This document shows, piece by piece, positions 26,012 to 34,677 of a stretch of DNA of 64,000 bases (position 1 is its first letter; each line of letters opens with the position of its first letter). The notes under the pieces were generated by a model. That model saw only the letters and a program-made list of their open reading frames with translations. It did not search any database and was not told the DNA's origin. This DNA comes from Neobacillus notoginsengisoli. Its GTDB lineage: Bacteria > Bacillota > Bacilli > Bacillales > Cytobacillaceae. The DNA is taken from positions 124,001-188,000 of the forward strand of contig NZ_QWEG01000006.1 in NCBI RefSeq assembly GCF_003515685.1, given 5' to 3'. The translations under genes and the position numbers were made by a program.

Positions 26012-26860
26012 TTGGGTAAAAGAGTCGTCGGTGTCTATCATTCAGAAGAAGAACTGATTGAAGCAGTTGAACGTTACCAAAATGAAGGCCATACTTTGAG
26101 TAATTTATCCGTATATGGAAATACTGGCGGAGCCATGTCGAGGCTCGGGAATTTAACTGGAATAACAGAAGAGCCACTTGCTGAAGGCAAAACAAAAGAC
26201 AGAGGCTTCTTTGAAAGTTTGGCATCGGCATTTGAAGGCTCTGATCACACTGGGGAAACATCTAATTATGACAATCTAGTCGGGCTTGGTCTTACAGAAA
26301 GCGAGGCCAGGGAATACGCTGGCGATTTGGAATCAGGACGGATTATTCTGTTCGAAAACACAGCCGGTTCAGCCGATACTGCAGAATATAGCTTCAACGA
26401 AACAGTTGATTTTCGCGGAACCGATGATCGCGCAGGCTTTTCCGGTGATACACTGGAACCAAATGGCGAGCGGACAATGGAGCTGCGGGAGGAACAGCTT
26501 GACATCCAAAAGGACCGTGTCCAGACCGGAGAAGTAGAAGTTCATAAGGATGTAGTAGAAGAACAGGAAACGATAGATGTTCCTGTCTCACGTGAAGAGG
26601 TTTATGTTGACCGTCGCCCTGTAGACGGAGCAAGAGCGGACGCAGGAAGAGTCGGAGACGATGAAACGATCCGGGTGCCAATCGTTGAGGAAAAAGTGGA
26701 AGTGACGAAGAAGCCCGTCGTCAACGAGGAGCTTGTCATTGGCAAAAAAGAAGTCCAATCAACTGAAAAGGTTGTTGAAAACGTAAAGCGTGAGGAAGCA
26801 CATATTGAATCAGACGGTGAGCTCGATCTGGATGATGATCAACGCAAAGACAGATTTTAA
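26012..26860 (+). CDS. Stress-response protein, YsnF/DUF2382 family
   Basis: The 282-aa protein joins an N-terminal general-stress 17M-like domain (KRVVGVYHSEEELIEAVERY, YDNLVGLGLTESEAREYAGD, residues about 3-110), a flexible acidic middle, and a C-terminal DUF2382 domain (about 152-265) with the repeated phrases LDIQKDRVQTGEVEVHKDV and VPIVEEKVEVTKKPVVNEEL. No enzyme motif is visible; it is expected to be cytoplasmic, and the biochemical role is unknown. TTG 26012 follows CAGGAGGCGGATTGAT. A sigma-B-like promoter upstream fits a general stress gene. This position between infC and thrS differs from B. subtilis, where ysnF is elsewhere. Confidence 0.85.
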   Translation: MGKRVVGVYHSEEELIEAVERYQNEGHTLSNLSVYGNTGGAMSRLGNLTGITEEPLAEGKTKDRGFFESLASAFEGSDHTGETSNYDNLVGLGLTESEAREYAGDLESGRIILFENTAGSADTAEYSFNETVDFRGTDDRAGFSGDTLEPNGERTMELREEQLDIQKDRVQTGEVEVHKDVVEEQETIDVPVSREEVYVDRRPVDGARADAGRVGDDETIRVPIVEEKVEVTKKPVVNEELVIGKKEVQSTEKVVENVKREEAHIESDGELDLDDDQRKDRF

Positions 26861-26863
26861 TAG

Positions 26864-26902
26864 AAAAAAAACAGCTGCCAAAATTTCCGGCAGCTGTTTT
26901 TT
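26864..26902. terminator. Bidirectional terminator between the YsnF-like gene and thrS
   Basis: ACAGCTGCC / GGCAGCTGT stem flanked by A8 on the left and T6 on the right, usable for both convergent genes. Confidence 0.9.
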
Positions 26903-26907
26903 CTCGT

Positions 26908-28836
26908 TTATTTTTTCACTTCATCATTTAATTTTTCCAAGAAGTCTCCAAATGGCATTGTTTGCGATTTCTGTTCGCCATACTTGCGGACGTTCACGGC
27001 TTCATCTTCAACCTCTTTGTCCCCTACGACGAGCATATATGGAATCTTCTGCATTTGTGCCTCGCGGATTTTATAACCAATTTTTTCGTCACGGTTGTCC
27101 AGCTCGACGCGGTAGCCCTCCAGCTGCAATTGCTCCTGGACTCGGCGCGCATATTCATCATGTGCTGCTGGCGATACCGGGATCACCTGCACTTGGACAG
27201 GAGCGAGCCAAGTTGGGAATGCGCCTTTATACTCCTCAATCAGGAATGCGACAAAGCGTTCCATCGTCGAAACGACGCCGCGGTGGATGACGACCGGGCG
27301 ATGATGCTTTCCGTCTTCACCGATATAAGTGAGGTCGAATCGCTCTGGCAAAAGGAAGTCAAGCTGGACAGTAGATAGCGTTTCATCCTTGCCTAGCGCT
27401 GTCTTCACCTGGACATCAAGCTTAGGGCCATAGAAGGCGGCTTCCCCCTCGGCCTCGAAATAATCCAGCCCGAGCTCATCCATAGTCTCTTTCAGCATGG
27501 CCTGGGCTTTTTCCCACATTTCATCGTCATCAAAATACTTTTCAGTGTTTTCCGGATCCCTGTAAGAAAGGCGGAAGGAATAATCTTTAATATCGAAATC
27601 TTTATATACCTCGAGAACAAGGTTAACAACACGCTTGAATTCTTCTTTAATCTGGTCTGGACGGACAAAAATATGTGCGTCATTCAGCGTCATGCCACGT
27701 ACCCTTTGGAGCCCGGAAATGGCTCCGGACATTTCATACCGGTGCATCAGGCCAAGCTCGGCGATTCGAATTGGCAGTTCCCGGTAGCTGTGGATGGAAT
27801 TTTTGTAAATCATCATATGGTGCGGGCAGTTCATCGGGCGGAGGACGAGCTGTTCATTGTCCATATCCATAACCGGAAACATATCTTCATGGTAATGGTC
27901 CCAATGGCCGGAAGTTTTGTATAGGTCAACACTTCCCATCACAGGAGTATAGACGTGGTCATAGCCAAGGCGTGTTTCCTTATCGACAATATAGCGTTCA
28001 ATGATCCGTCGGATTGTCGCACCCTTTGGAAGCCAGATTGGAAGCCCCTGGCCGACTTTTTGCGCTGACATGAACAAGTCGAGCTCCTTGCCGATTTTCC
28101 GGTGGTCGCGTTCCTTCGCTTCTTCCAGGAGGCGCAGATGCTCGGCAAGCTCGTCCTTCTTGAAGAACGCTGTTCCATAAATCCGTTGGAGCATTTTATT
28201 GTCGCTGTCGCCGCGCCAGTAAGCGCCCGCAATGCTTAGCAGCTTGAATTCCTTGATTTTGCCTGTCGATGGCACATGGACGCCTCGGCAAAGATCGGAG
28301 AACTCGCCTTGGTCATAAATCGTCACTGTTTCATCGGCAGGAATGGCTTCAATGAGTTCAAGTTTGTATTCATCACCAATTTCCTTAAAGAATGCGACCG
28401 CTTCGTCGCGGCTCACTTCTCTGCGGACAATTTCAAGGTTTTCATTCACAATTTTGGCCATTTCCTTTTCAATCACGGGCAAATCTTCCGGAGTCAGCGA
28501 TTCAGGCAGGTCAATATCATAGTAGAATCCGCCTTCGATGACAGGTCCGACACCGAATTTCGCCTCCGGATAGAGGCGCTTGACTGCTTGTGCCATCAGG
28601 TGAGCGGTGCTGTGCCGAAGCACCTCAAGTGCATCGGGTGAGTCTTGGGTAACAATTTCAACTGCAGCATCTTCCTCAATTGGCCTGCGCAGGTCAACCA
28701 TGTTTCCATTCATTTTCCCGGCGATGGCTTTCTTTCTTAGGCCTGGGCTGATGGATTGAGCGATATCTTCAGTTGTCGTGCCTTTCGGGAACTCCTTTAC
28801 AGCTCCGTCAGGAAACGTAATTTTCAAGTCTGACAT
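26908..28836 (-). CDS. thrS: Threonine-tRNA ligase
   Basis: Class II synthetase charging tRNA-Thr. The 642-aa protein has an N-terminal TGS domain ([20 protein letters not shown]), the editing domain with the [14 protein letters not shown] zinc-site motif, catalytic core with [34 protein letters not shown] and [20 protein letters not shown], and the C-terminal anticodon-binding domain ([20 protein letters not shown]). The frame stays open for 77 more codons upstream through a repeat element, but ATG 28836 follows AAGGAGGAAAAAGG and gives the family N-terminus. Controlled by the T-box leader at 29.1-29.4 kb. Confidence 0.98.
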   Translation of the reverse strand: MSDLKITFPDGAVKEFPKGTTTEDIAQSISPGLRKKAIAGKMNGNMVDLRRPIEEDAAVEIVTQDSPDALEVLRHSTAHLMAQAVKRLYPEAKFGVGPVIEGGFYYDIDLPESLTPEDLPVIEKEMAKIVNENLEIVRREVSRDEAVAFFKEIGDEYKLELIEAIPADETVTIYDQGEFSDLCRGVHVPSTGKIKEFKLLSIAGAYWRGDSDNKMLQRIYGTAFFKKDELAEHLRLLEEAKERDHRKIGKELDLFMSAQKVGQGLPIWLPKGATIRRIIERYIVDKETRLGYDHVYTPVMGSVDLYKTSGHWDHYHEDMFPVMDMDNEQLVLRPMNCPHHMMIYKNSIHSYRELPIRIAELGLMHRYEMSGAISGLQRVRGMTLNDAHIFVRPDQIKEEFKRVVNLVLEVYKDFDIKDYSFRLSYRDPENTEKYFDDDEMWEKAQAMLKETMDELGLDYFEAEGEAAFYGPKLDVQVKTALGKDETLSTVQLDFLLPERFDLTYIGEDGKHHRPVVIHRGVVSTMERFVAFLIEEYKGAFPTWLAPVQVQVIPVSPAAHDEYARRVQEQLQLEGYRVELDNRDEKIGYKIREAQMQKIPYMLVVGDKEVEDEAVNVRKYGEQKSQTMPFGDFLEKLNDEVKK

Positions 28837-28917
28837 CCTTTTTCCTCCTTCTTTTGCAGCTCCGGCAAAAGAACTGCCGTGTGCAGGATTTTTATAATTG
28901 GCACTGTAAAATAGGCT

Positions 28918-29103
28918 GTTGATTTCCGCTTCAGGCGCTTCGCTTTCCGCGGGCGGTCTGGGAGCCTCCTCGGCGCAAGCGCCTGTGGGGTCTCCCACTG
29001 ACCTTTTCTCCCGCAGGACAAACCCGCTTCTGCGAATAATCATCGCACGAAGAAAATGCGATAGCATTTTCGAGGAGTCTACGCGCCTTCCGCTCCAATC
29101 AAC
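28918..29103. repeat. Dispersed GTTGATT-ended element, copy 4 (186 bp)
   Basis: Starts GTTGATTTCCGCTTCAGGCG, ends CTTCCGCTCCAATCAAC, with GCTTTCCGCGGGCGGTCTGG, GGAGCCTCCTCGGCG and the GAAAATGCGATAGCATTTTC hairpin module of copy 2. It sits in the thrS untranslated leader, between the T-box terminator and the start codon; the copy ends only five bases before the T run of that terminator. Confidence 0.85.
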
Positions 29104-29108
29104 GTAGT

Positions 29109-29391
29109 AAAAAAATAAAAAGCCCGTCCCTGGAAAAGGGACGAGCTGTTACACACGTGGTTCCACCCAATTTTTCATTTAAACAGGCAGACGCGCCCGT
29201 TTGAAAAAATGACTTTAGACGGATAACGGCTGTGGCCGCCAAGCTGCTACTCATTTCACTTTCACAGCTGGAGTTCAAAGGTGGTAAGCATTCCTCTCGT
29301 GTTGGGAAGTTTTCACCCTCCTTCCCTCTCTGGAAACCGTAAAGAAATACCCATGTCCTTATCATTACTTTTTCTTCGCTATTTTGCTATG
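29109..29391 (-). promoter_or_regulatory. T-box leader of thrS
   Basis: Minus strand has GGGTGGAACCACG, the T-box sequence, followed by terminator stem AGCTCGTCCC / GGGACGGGCT and a T-rich run. In stem I, ACC followed by ACCT at 29283-29285 is a plausible threonine specifier codon. Uncharged tRNA-Thr should favour readthrough. Together with the promoter and repeat copy 4 this accounts for the 607-bp gap. Confidence 0.92.
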
Positions 29392-29397
29392 TACGTT

Positions 29398-29426
29398 ATT
29401 ATAGAATTTTGCAAAAGAAAAAGCAA
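29398..29426 (-). promoter_or_regulatory. sigma-A promoter of thrS
   Basis: TTGCTT at 29421-29426 and TATAAT at 29398-29403, spacer 17 bp, just upstream of the T-box leader and close to the ytxC 3' end. Confidence 0.75.
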
Positions 29427-29443
29427 GTGGGCGGGTACTAATT

Positions 29444-30286
29444 TCACGAGAATTGTACAGGGAAAGCTTCCGTATGATAGAGTTTGACTCTTTCCTCAAA
29501 AATATTCTTTATTGTCCTGATCAGAGGGTCGTCGGGGTGTTTCGTATAAAGGTGAATCGATGCTGGCGAAATGGACAATAGCGGGGCTATTGAATAGGAA
29601 TCCACGTAAACAGGATGATTGATTAAAAGCTTCCGGTCAATCAATTTTGCAAGCTCCGACCTTTTTACCTCTACCAACTTTTCGTCATAAAATGTGATGG
29701 CATCACCGGCATAAACGTGCAGGCGTGCCAATTTTGCCGGCCTTCCGTGTAAAAACGCCCTTAACGACTCGATGAACATTTGATATTCCTGCTCCAGCTT
29801 GTACTCATCGATTGACATAGCAGCAATGTCCTCCAACTTTTCAAAGAGAGCCCGGAGCCTGAATTTAGAGAAGGAATCAAAAGAAAAGGACTTTGTTTGC
29901 TTCAGCATTTGCCCAAGGGACTCTTTGATGGCTGCCTCAAATTCCTGCGGGCCAGGAAAAGCGGCAAGGTCCTGCCTGTTCCCTTCCATGATTGATTGCA
30001 TAATTTCAACGATTTGCTGCTGCTCTGAAGGATCGCGAAAATAATATGTGTCACTAAGCACTTCCCGAAACCATTCGTCCCATTTAACGTCGGTGATGAA
30101 ATTCCAGAATGCCTGCTTGACTTTATCGGTTGCTTCCCCGGAAAGGGAGCTGAATATTATTTTAATCGATTCTTTTTCTTCCTTAAGAAAGATGATTTTT
30201 TCAATGACTGCTTTCTCTAATTGCGTTTCCAGGTGCCTTAGAAACTTCAGGGCATCCGTGTTTTTTTGGAAGATGATTTCCGCCAA
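29444..30286 (-). CDS. ytxC: YtxC family protein, putative sporulation protein
   Basis: A 280-aa protein without transmembrane segments or known catalytic motif. It matches the YtxC family by position after dnaI and by features such as SIDEYKLEQEYQMFIESLRA and the C-terminal IDRKLLINHPVYVDSYSIAP and LIRTIKNIFEERVKLY. The family is annotated as sporulation-related, with function unknown. The frame opens at 30304, but TTG 30286 follows AAGGGGGGATATGG, so I start there. The dnaI terminator separates it from dnaI, so it needs its own promoter; I do not see a clear one in 30287-30397. Confidence 0.8.
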   Translation of the reverse strand: MAEIIFQKNTDALKFLRHLETQLEKAVIEKIIFLKEEKESIKIIFSSLSGEATDKVKQAFWNFITDVKWDEWFREVLSDTYYFRDPSEQQQIVEIMQSIMEGNRQDLAAFPGPQEFEAAIKESLGQMLKQTKSFSFDSFSKFRLRALFEKLEDIAAMSIDEYKLEQEYQMFIESLRAFLHGRPAKLARLHVYAGDAITFYDEKLVEVKRSELAKLIDRKLLINHPVYVDSYSIAPLLSISPASIHLYTKHPDDPLIRTIKNIFEERVKLYHTEAFPVQFS

Positions 30287-30397
30287 CCATATCCCCCCTT
30301 GCAAGCCAAGTTTGTATAGTTATATATATGGAGGACGGTCTTTGATTAGAAGTACAGGCTTGATTCCTTCTTATAACCTATTTCAAGGATTTTGGGC

Positions 30398-30430
30398 AAA
30401 AGAAAAACTGCCTAAATGCGGCAGTTTTTC
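30398..30430 (-). terminator. Terminator of nrdR-dnaB-dnaI
   Basis: AAAAACTGCC / GGCAGTTTTT stem with TTTTTCTTTTG on the minus strand, four bases past the dnaI stop codon. Confidence 0.87.
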
Positions 30431-30433
30431 TTG

Positions 30434-31369
30434 TTAGTTTCTTCGGTTTGGGCCGTCCAGTTTGACGGGTTCGCTTAAATAGCGAATTCTCTCCATAATT
30501 CTGCGGGCTTTTACTTTCTCTTCTTCACCGCGCTGGCTATAGGTCAGGTGGTGCTCCAACCCTTGAAAGTCAAAATTGGAGGAAAAAAACGTTGGAAGGT
30601 TTTCGAGCATTCTGAATTGGAGGATTGGCCCAAGCACCTCATCTCTTGTCCAACTAGACATCGCTTCAGCTCCGATATCGTCAAGCATTAGGACAGGCTC
30701 TCTTTTTAGAGCGTCAATTTTATCGTTAAGGCTGTTGTCAGCGATGGAATTTTTCATTTCCCTTAATAATTCAGGTACATACACAATCATTGAAGAAATT
30801 TTCTTTTTAGCGAGTTCATTGGCGATTGCTCCCAACAAATAAGACTTACCGACCCCGAATTCACCATATAAATAAAGTCCTTTCGGCTTTCGGTCCCCAT
30901 CCATATTCATGACGAATGAGGCAGCCCTTTTCATCGCTTCCATTCTTCCAGGCAGCCCGTCTATGTCAAGGGTCCCAAAAGAAGCATTGAGTATATCCCT
31001 AGGGACATGCAAGCTCCTGATTAGTTTTTCATTCTTGCGTTTCTCATCCGCCATGACCTTCCGCGGGCACCGTTCATATTGGACGTCTATTGAATTTCGT
31101 TGGAGCACCAATTCAGGATGATACCCCTGCATAATATTGATGCATTTCTCGAGGCTCTCACACTCCTGGCAGTGTTTGCTTTGGTTCGTATATTCATAAA
31201 GCTTGATGAGGCTTCGTTCAATCATGCCAGCATCAACGGCGTTGCTGTTTCGCGTAATAAAGTCCTGTACATCCCTGTTGGCCATAATTTCTTCCTTCAT
31301 TTGAGCATAACGCTTTGTAAAATTTTCATTTGAAGCAAGCCGTTTCAATGTTTGGTTTATCCTTTCCAT
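30434..31369 (-). CDS. dnaI: Primosomal helicase loader DnaI
   Basis: AAA+ protein that loads the replicative helicase DnaC at oriC and at restarted forks. The 311-aa protein has an N-terminal helicase-binding zinc domain (Cys67, Cys70, Cys76, His84, Cys101 are candidate ligands), Walker A GEFGVGKS (169-176), Walker B LMLDDIGAE (about 228-236) and sensor segment FFSSNFDF. ATG 31369 follows GAAAGGAGGGGCCACGA and removes eight upstream codons of the open frame. It starts 16 bp after dnaB and acts with it in the same primosome. Confidence 0.96.
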   Translation of the reverse strand: MERINQTLKRLASNENFTKRYAQMKEEIMANRDVQDFITRNSNAVDAGMIERSLIKLYEYTNQSKHCQECESLEKCINIMQGYHPELVLQRNSIDVQYERCPRKVMADEKRKNEKLIRSLHVPRDILNASFGTLDIDGLPGRMEAMKRAASFVMNMDGDRKPKGLYLYGEFGVGKSYLLGAIANELAKKKISSMIVYVPELLREMKNSIADNSLNDKIDALKREPVLMLDDIGAEAMSSWTRDEVLGPILQFRMLENLPTFFSSNFDFQGLEHHLTYSQRGEEEKVKARRIMERIRYLSEPVKLDGPNRRN

Positions 31370-31385
31370 TCGTGGCCCCTCCTTT

Positions 31386-32780
31386 CTATTCACGGAACGC
31401 TTTCAGCATTTCTTCCACTTCTTTTTTCCTGGCCTCAATTTCAGCCTCGTTTTCTGTTTTTTCATTCTTACCAGCAGCTTGATCCTTATCAAACCAGTCA
31501 GGAAGCATTTCAGTCCGGACCGCTTTCTTTTTTGACTGTCTTTTACCCGTCTGTCCTTTTGCAGCTTCACGCGATTTTTCATGCTCCTGCCGCGAAAGGG
31601 CCATTGCCTCTCTAACCGTTTTAATTTGTTTTCTAGCCCACTGCCCGGCGATCTTTTCAACATAGCCCTTTGTCATTTTCATATCCGTTTTTTCCATTGC
31701 AAGCCAGATTAGAACATTGACAACACCCGGTAAAAGCTTTTGCTTGAACATGATATCTTCAATTAGTTGCAAGTCGGAACTTGCAGGCTCGGCTCCTCCA
31801 GACAAATTCTTAAGAACTTCCAGCGGAGAAGCTGTCTCAAAATATCTGGCTAATTTTTCATCCTGAGTTTTCGGTTCTTCCAGCTGCTCTCTCTTGGCCG
31901 GCGGCTGCACGCGTTCAATTAGGCTAGGCAGCTTGTCATAGTGGACAAACTGGTACCAGTCCCTCGCAGCCTTGCGGAGTTCTTCTATATCGATTTCATC
32001 CTTTTCATTTACCGCACTGAGAACAATGTTCTTCATTTGGAGCGCATCAATGCCATAAAGGAATGCGAGGTTGCTAATGGCATCCTTTACCTTTGGAGTA
32101 AGTGCTTTTTTGGGCAAAAGGGAGTCACTTAGCCCGGCGACGAGTAATTGAAAGTCGAACGACTCGTGGGGCAGCTGAACCACATCAGCTTCTGTCCTTC
32201 CGATAAACTGCTGGCCTTCTTCAGCTTCAAGTTCGGTGGCATGCTCCTGCATATATTGGAGAGTTTCGGGTGTTGCCGATACATAAATATCCTGAAACCC
32301 TTTTGTGACTTCCTCATATTCTTCTCCTGAAGGCATCTTTCTGTCACAGAAAAACCGTTTTAATCTCATAAAATGGTTTTTGCCAATCTTCCTGTATAAA
32401 TACACATTTAGCATTCCATCAAGAAAGAACTGTTCAGGACTGAGCGGAGGCTGGAGTTCGTATATAAACGAGCGGATATCATCTTCATTTTTCACAAATG
32501 TTTTTAACAGGCCAATCCCCTCTAATTTGAGCCTCGCTTCGTATATTTCTTTTAAATTCATTCCGCAGCTGTTCATTAGAAAATGATGGGAAGAAGCCTC
32601 GGACCATAACCGATTTTCCTCAAGCTCGCTCCAAAGGGTCATATATACACTAAAGCAACCAGGCCCAATCAGGGGCTGATAAAGAAAAGAAAGGATCTTT
32701 CTATCGTAGTCATGGAGCAGCCCGTTCGATGCGACAATGTACCGATCAACGGGAATGAGCTCCTGCCAGTGCTGAGCCAA
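31386..32780 (-). CDS. dnaB: Replication initiation and membrane attachment protein DnaB
   Basis: Firmicute DnaB helps DnaD and DnaI open and load helicase at oriC; it is not the helicase. The 464-aa protein starts MAQHWQELIPVDRY and carries SFLYQPLIGPGCFSVYMTLW, FLDGMLNVYLYRKIGKNHF (winged-helix DDBH1 region) and a DDBH2-type region near residues 310-400 (LPGVVNVLIWLAME), then a charged tail ending WFDKDQAAGKNEKTENE. TTG 32780 follows AAAGGGGGGAAGGAA; the TTG at 32798 is upstream of that RBS. Confidence 0.95.
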   Translation of the reverse strand: MAQHWQELIPVDRYIVASNGLLHDYDRKILSFLYQPLIGPGCFSVYMTLWSELEENRLWSEASSHHFLMNSCGMNLKEIYEARLKLEGIGLLKTFVKNEDDIRSFIYELQPPLSPEQFFLDGMLNVYLYRKIGKNHFMRLKRFFCDRKMPSGEEYEEVTKGFQDIYVSATPETLQYMQEHATELEAEEGQQFIGRTEADVVQLPHESFDFQLLVAGLSDSLLPKKALTPKVKDAISNLAFLYGIDALQMKNIVLSAVNEKDEIDIEELRKAARDWYQFVHYDKLPSLIERVQPPAKREQLEEPKTQDEKLARYFETASPLEVLKNLSGGAEPASSDLQLIEDIMFKQKLLPGVVNVLIWLAMEKTDMKMTKGYVEKIAGQWARKQIKTVREAMALSRQEHEKSREAAKGQTGKRQSKKKAVRTEMLPDWFDKDQAAGKNEKTENEAEIEARKKEVEEMLKAFRE

Positions 32781-32935
32781 TTCCTTCCCCCCTTTCAAAA
32801 TGTAAAGCTGTCCTGTAGTTATCAGGCAGCACTTAAGAGCGGGTCAGCCTCAGGAGCGCTGTTTTGCAGAAAAACGAGGCATCCGCCATATTCAGCGAAT
32901 GCCTGCCGGCCTGACCTATGTAACGGAAGCTTCTC

Positions 32936-33397
32936 TTAAGCCTGTTCTTTCTTAATTAATTCTTTTAATTCTTCTATAAAAACATTAATATCCTTAAATT
33001 GCCGGTAAACAGAAGCAAATCTGACATAGGCCACTTCATCGACAACCGCCAGCCTGTCCATGACCATCTCACCGACTACTTCACTGTTGATCTCGGATGT
33101 CCCCTGGCTGCGCAACTCTTTTTCTATATCCCCTGTTATTTCTTCGAGTTCCCTAAGCGAGACCGGACGTTTTTCACAAGCCTTGATCAGCCCGCGCAAT
33201 ATCTTGTCACGGCTGAATTATTCCCTAGTTCCCTCTTTTTTCACTACAATCAGCGGAATTTCCTCAACTTTTTCAAAGGTTGTGAAACGGTAACCGCATT
33301 CTTCGCACTCACGCCTGCGTCTTGTCGAACGCCCATCGTCCACTGGCCGTGAATCGAGGACACGTGTACCGTTATGCTGGCAAGCAGGGCATTTCAT
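32936..33397 (-). pseudogene. nrdR: NrdR transcriptional regulator, interrupted by an in-frame TAA
   Basis: NrdR represses ribonucleotide reductase genes through an N-terminal zinc ribbon and an ATP-cone. Translating from ATG 33397 gives [20 protein letters not shown] with zinc ligands Cys3, Cys6, Cys31 and Cys34, and reads VVKKEGTRE up to codon 59. Codon 60 (33218-33220) is TAA where relatives have GAA, then [18 protein letters not shown] and the rest of the ATP-cone continue in the same frame to 32936. No frameshift or other damage is seen. It may be a recent nonsense mutation, a sequence error, or a stop that is read through; restart at TTG 33199 would give an ATP-cone without zinc finger. 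It heads the dnaB-dnaI cluster. Confidence 0.88.
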
Positions 33398-33505
33398 CTC
33401 AGATCAACTCCAATTATATCCGACTATTCTCATCTATTAATACCGGGGTGAAATCGAATTATCATCTCTCTCAATCTTATATAAAAGCGTGTATTTAAAC
33501 AAGGT

Positions 33506-33901
33506 TTATTCGCTGTTTTTCCCGGAACCAATATATGTATGAGATTTATCAAGTTCCTTGTAGAGCTTAAGGATTTCCCTTTTCAAAGTGGAATAGTTCC
33601 CCATAATGGCCGGACGCTCGGTTGATAAATGGAAGTCGACTGCTGTTTCAAAAGGCCTTACTGTTACAATTGTTGCTATTAGGAAGCATGGAAAAGGCTT
33701 TCCAATTTCACAGGCGATTTCCCCACGCTCCTTTGAGGAATCAGCAACCGTAAACGCTGGACGGCTTTTCAAGATTTCTTCAAGGCTCGTAAACAACGTT
33801 TCCTTATTGGCGCGGTAATAATGGGTACTCAAATCACGATCAGAATGTTTTTCGCTCGTTTCACACACATTACTAAAACGCCTAAATAAATTTTTTAGCA
33901 A
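33506..33901 (-). CDS. Conserved hypothetical cytosolic protein, 131 aa
   Basis: I do not recognise a named family. The 131-aa protein has no membrane segment; it begins MLKNLFRRFSNVCETSEKHS, with a central FTVADSSKERGEIACEIGKP and PFPCFLIATIVTVRPFETAV and a helical tail with ILKLYKELDKSHTYIGSGK. Start TTG 33901 follows AATGGGGGAAGTATT. It lies between speD and nrdR, a position where other Bacillus genomes carry a short protein annotated only as cytosolic. It is transcribed alone as far as can be seen; the terminator of speD precedes it. Confidence 0.7.
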   Translation of the reverse strand: MLKNLFRRFSNVCETSEKHSDRDLSTHYYRANKETLFTSLEEILKSRPAFTVADSSKERGEIACEIGKPFPCFLIATIVTVRPFETAVDFHLSTERPAIMGNYSTLKREILKLYKELDKSHTYIGSGKNSE

Positions 33902-33984
33902 AATACTTCCCCCATTGGTTTTTTTGCTTTCTTTTATAAAAGCAGAAAAATTATTGTTAAACCTAGTTTACACTACTTTTTTAC

Positions 33985-34014
33985 AAAAATAAAAAGAGGC
34001 GGTACTCCGCCTCT
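33985..34014 (-). terminator. Terminator of speD
   Basis: AGAGGCGG-AGTA-CCGCCTCT followed by TTTTATTTTT on the minus strand. Confidence 0.9.
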
Positions 34015-34034
34015 GTGTTTTCATTCATTCGCAT

Positions 34035-34409
34035 TTAAAGTGCCTTTGCCTGTTTTACCTGAACGGGCCCCATGCCGCGCGGAAGCTCGATATTCTCGCG
34101 TGTTTGCGCGTTCAATGCCTCTGCAATATAATCAGCTGCAACATTTGGGTTCAGGTCGCCGCATGTGTATACATCAATGCTCGCATACCCGTGTTCAGGA
34201 AAGCTATGGATGGTCAAATGGGATTCAGAAATAATGACAACTCCACTGACTCCCTGGGGAGCAAATTTGTGAAATGCCACTTCGCGGATTTCAGCTCCAG
34301 ATTTTAAAGCAGCGTCTACAAACGTTCTTTCAATAAATTCGATGTCATTCAGCTTTTCAAAGTCGCATCCCCACAATTCGGAGATTACGTGACGTCCCAT
34401 TGTTTCCAT
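34035..34409 (-). CDS. speD: S-adenosylmethionine decarboxylase proenzyme
   Basis: Makes decarboxylated SAM, the aminopropyl donor for spermidine. The 124-aa proenzyme is of the short bacterial class; [19 protein letters not shown] contains the self-cleavage site between Glu62 and Ser63, which becomes the pyruvoyl group, with His68 and Cys83 (VYTCGDLNP) as expected active-site residues. The ATG follows AGAGGGGGATAATTTAAT. The name speH is also used in B. subtilis. It has a leader of about 145 nt with an imperfect GTTAG/CTAAC hairpin. Confidence 0.97.
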   Translation of the reverse strand: METMGRHVISELWGCDFEKLNDIEFIERTFVDAALKSGAEIREVAFHKFAPQGVSGVVIISESHLTIHSFPEHGYASIDVYTCGDLNPNVAADYIAEALNAQTRENIELPRGMGPVQVKQAKAL

Positions 34410-34560
34410 ATTAAATTATCCCCCTCTAACTTTTTTGTTTCATTCCTGAAACCATGAATTGACGGTATGCAGCAATTACCACGGGGGAAAGTTAGTCCAA
34501 AGAGGTCCTAACCCTTTAAGTAACTATTTGCACCCTAATTTCAAGAAGTTCACGATGACT

Positions 34561-34589
34561 AGTATACGATGTTTATATGTTATTTGCAA
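34561..34589 (-). promoter_or_regulatory. sigma-A promoter of speD
   Basis: TTGCAA at 34584-34589 and TATACT at 34561-34566, spacer 17 bp, about 150 bp upstream of speD. The region 34410-34560 is the untranslated leader. Confidence 0.78.
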
Positions 34590-34645
34590 CCTATCAAATG
34601 AAAATCTTCATCGTTGTGAACAATACGTGAAAAGAGGATGATATG

Positions 34646-34676
34646 CATAAAAAAACTGCCATGCGGCAGTTTTTTC
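34646..34676 (-). terminator. Terminator of gapB
   Basis: AACTGCC-GCAT-GGCAGTT followed by TTTTTATG on the minus strand, directly after the gapB stop codon. Confidence 0.88.
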
Positions 34677-34677
34677 G

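Noticed and set aside
28837-29067. N-terminal extension of thrS by 77 codons
   Set aside because: The extension reads through a dispersed repeat, has no RBS, and the standard TGS start with a strong RBS is at 28836.
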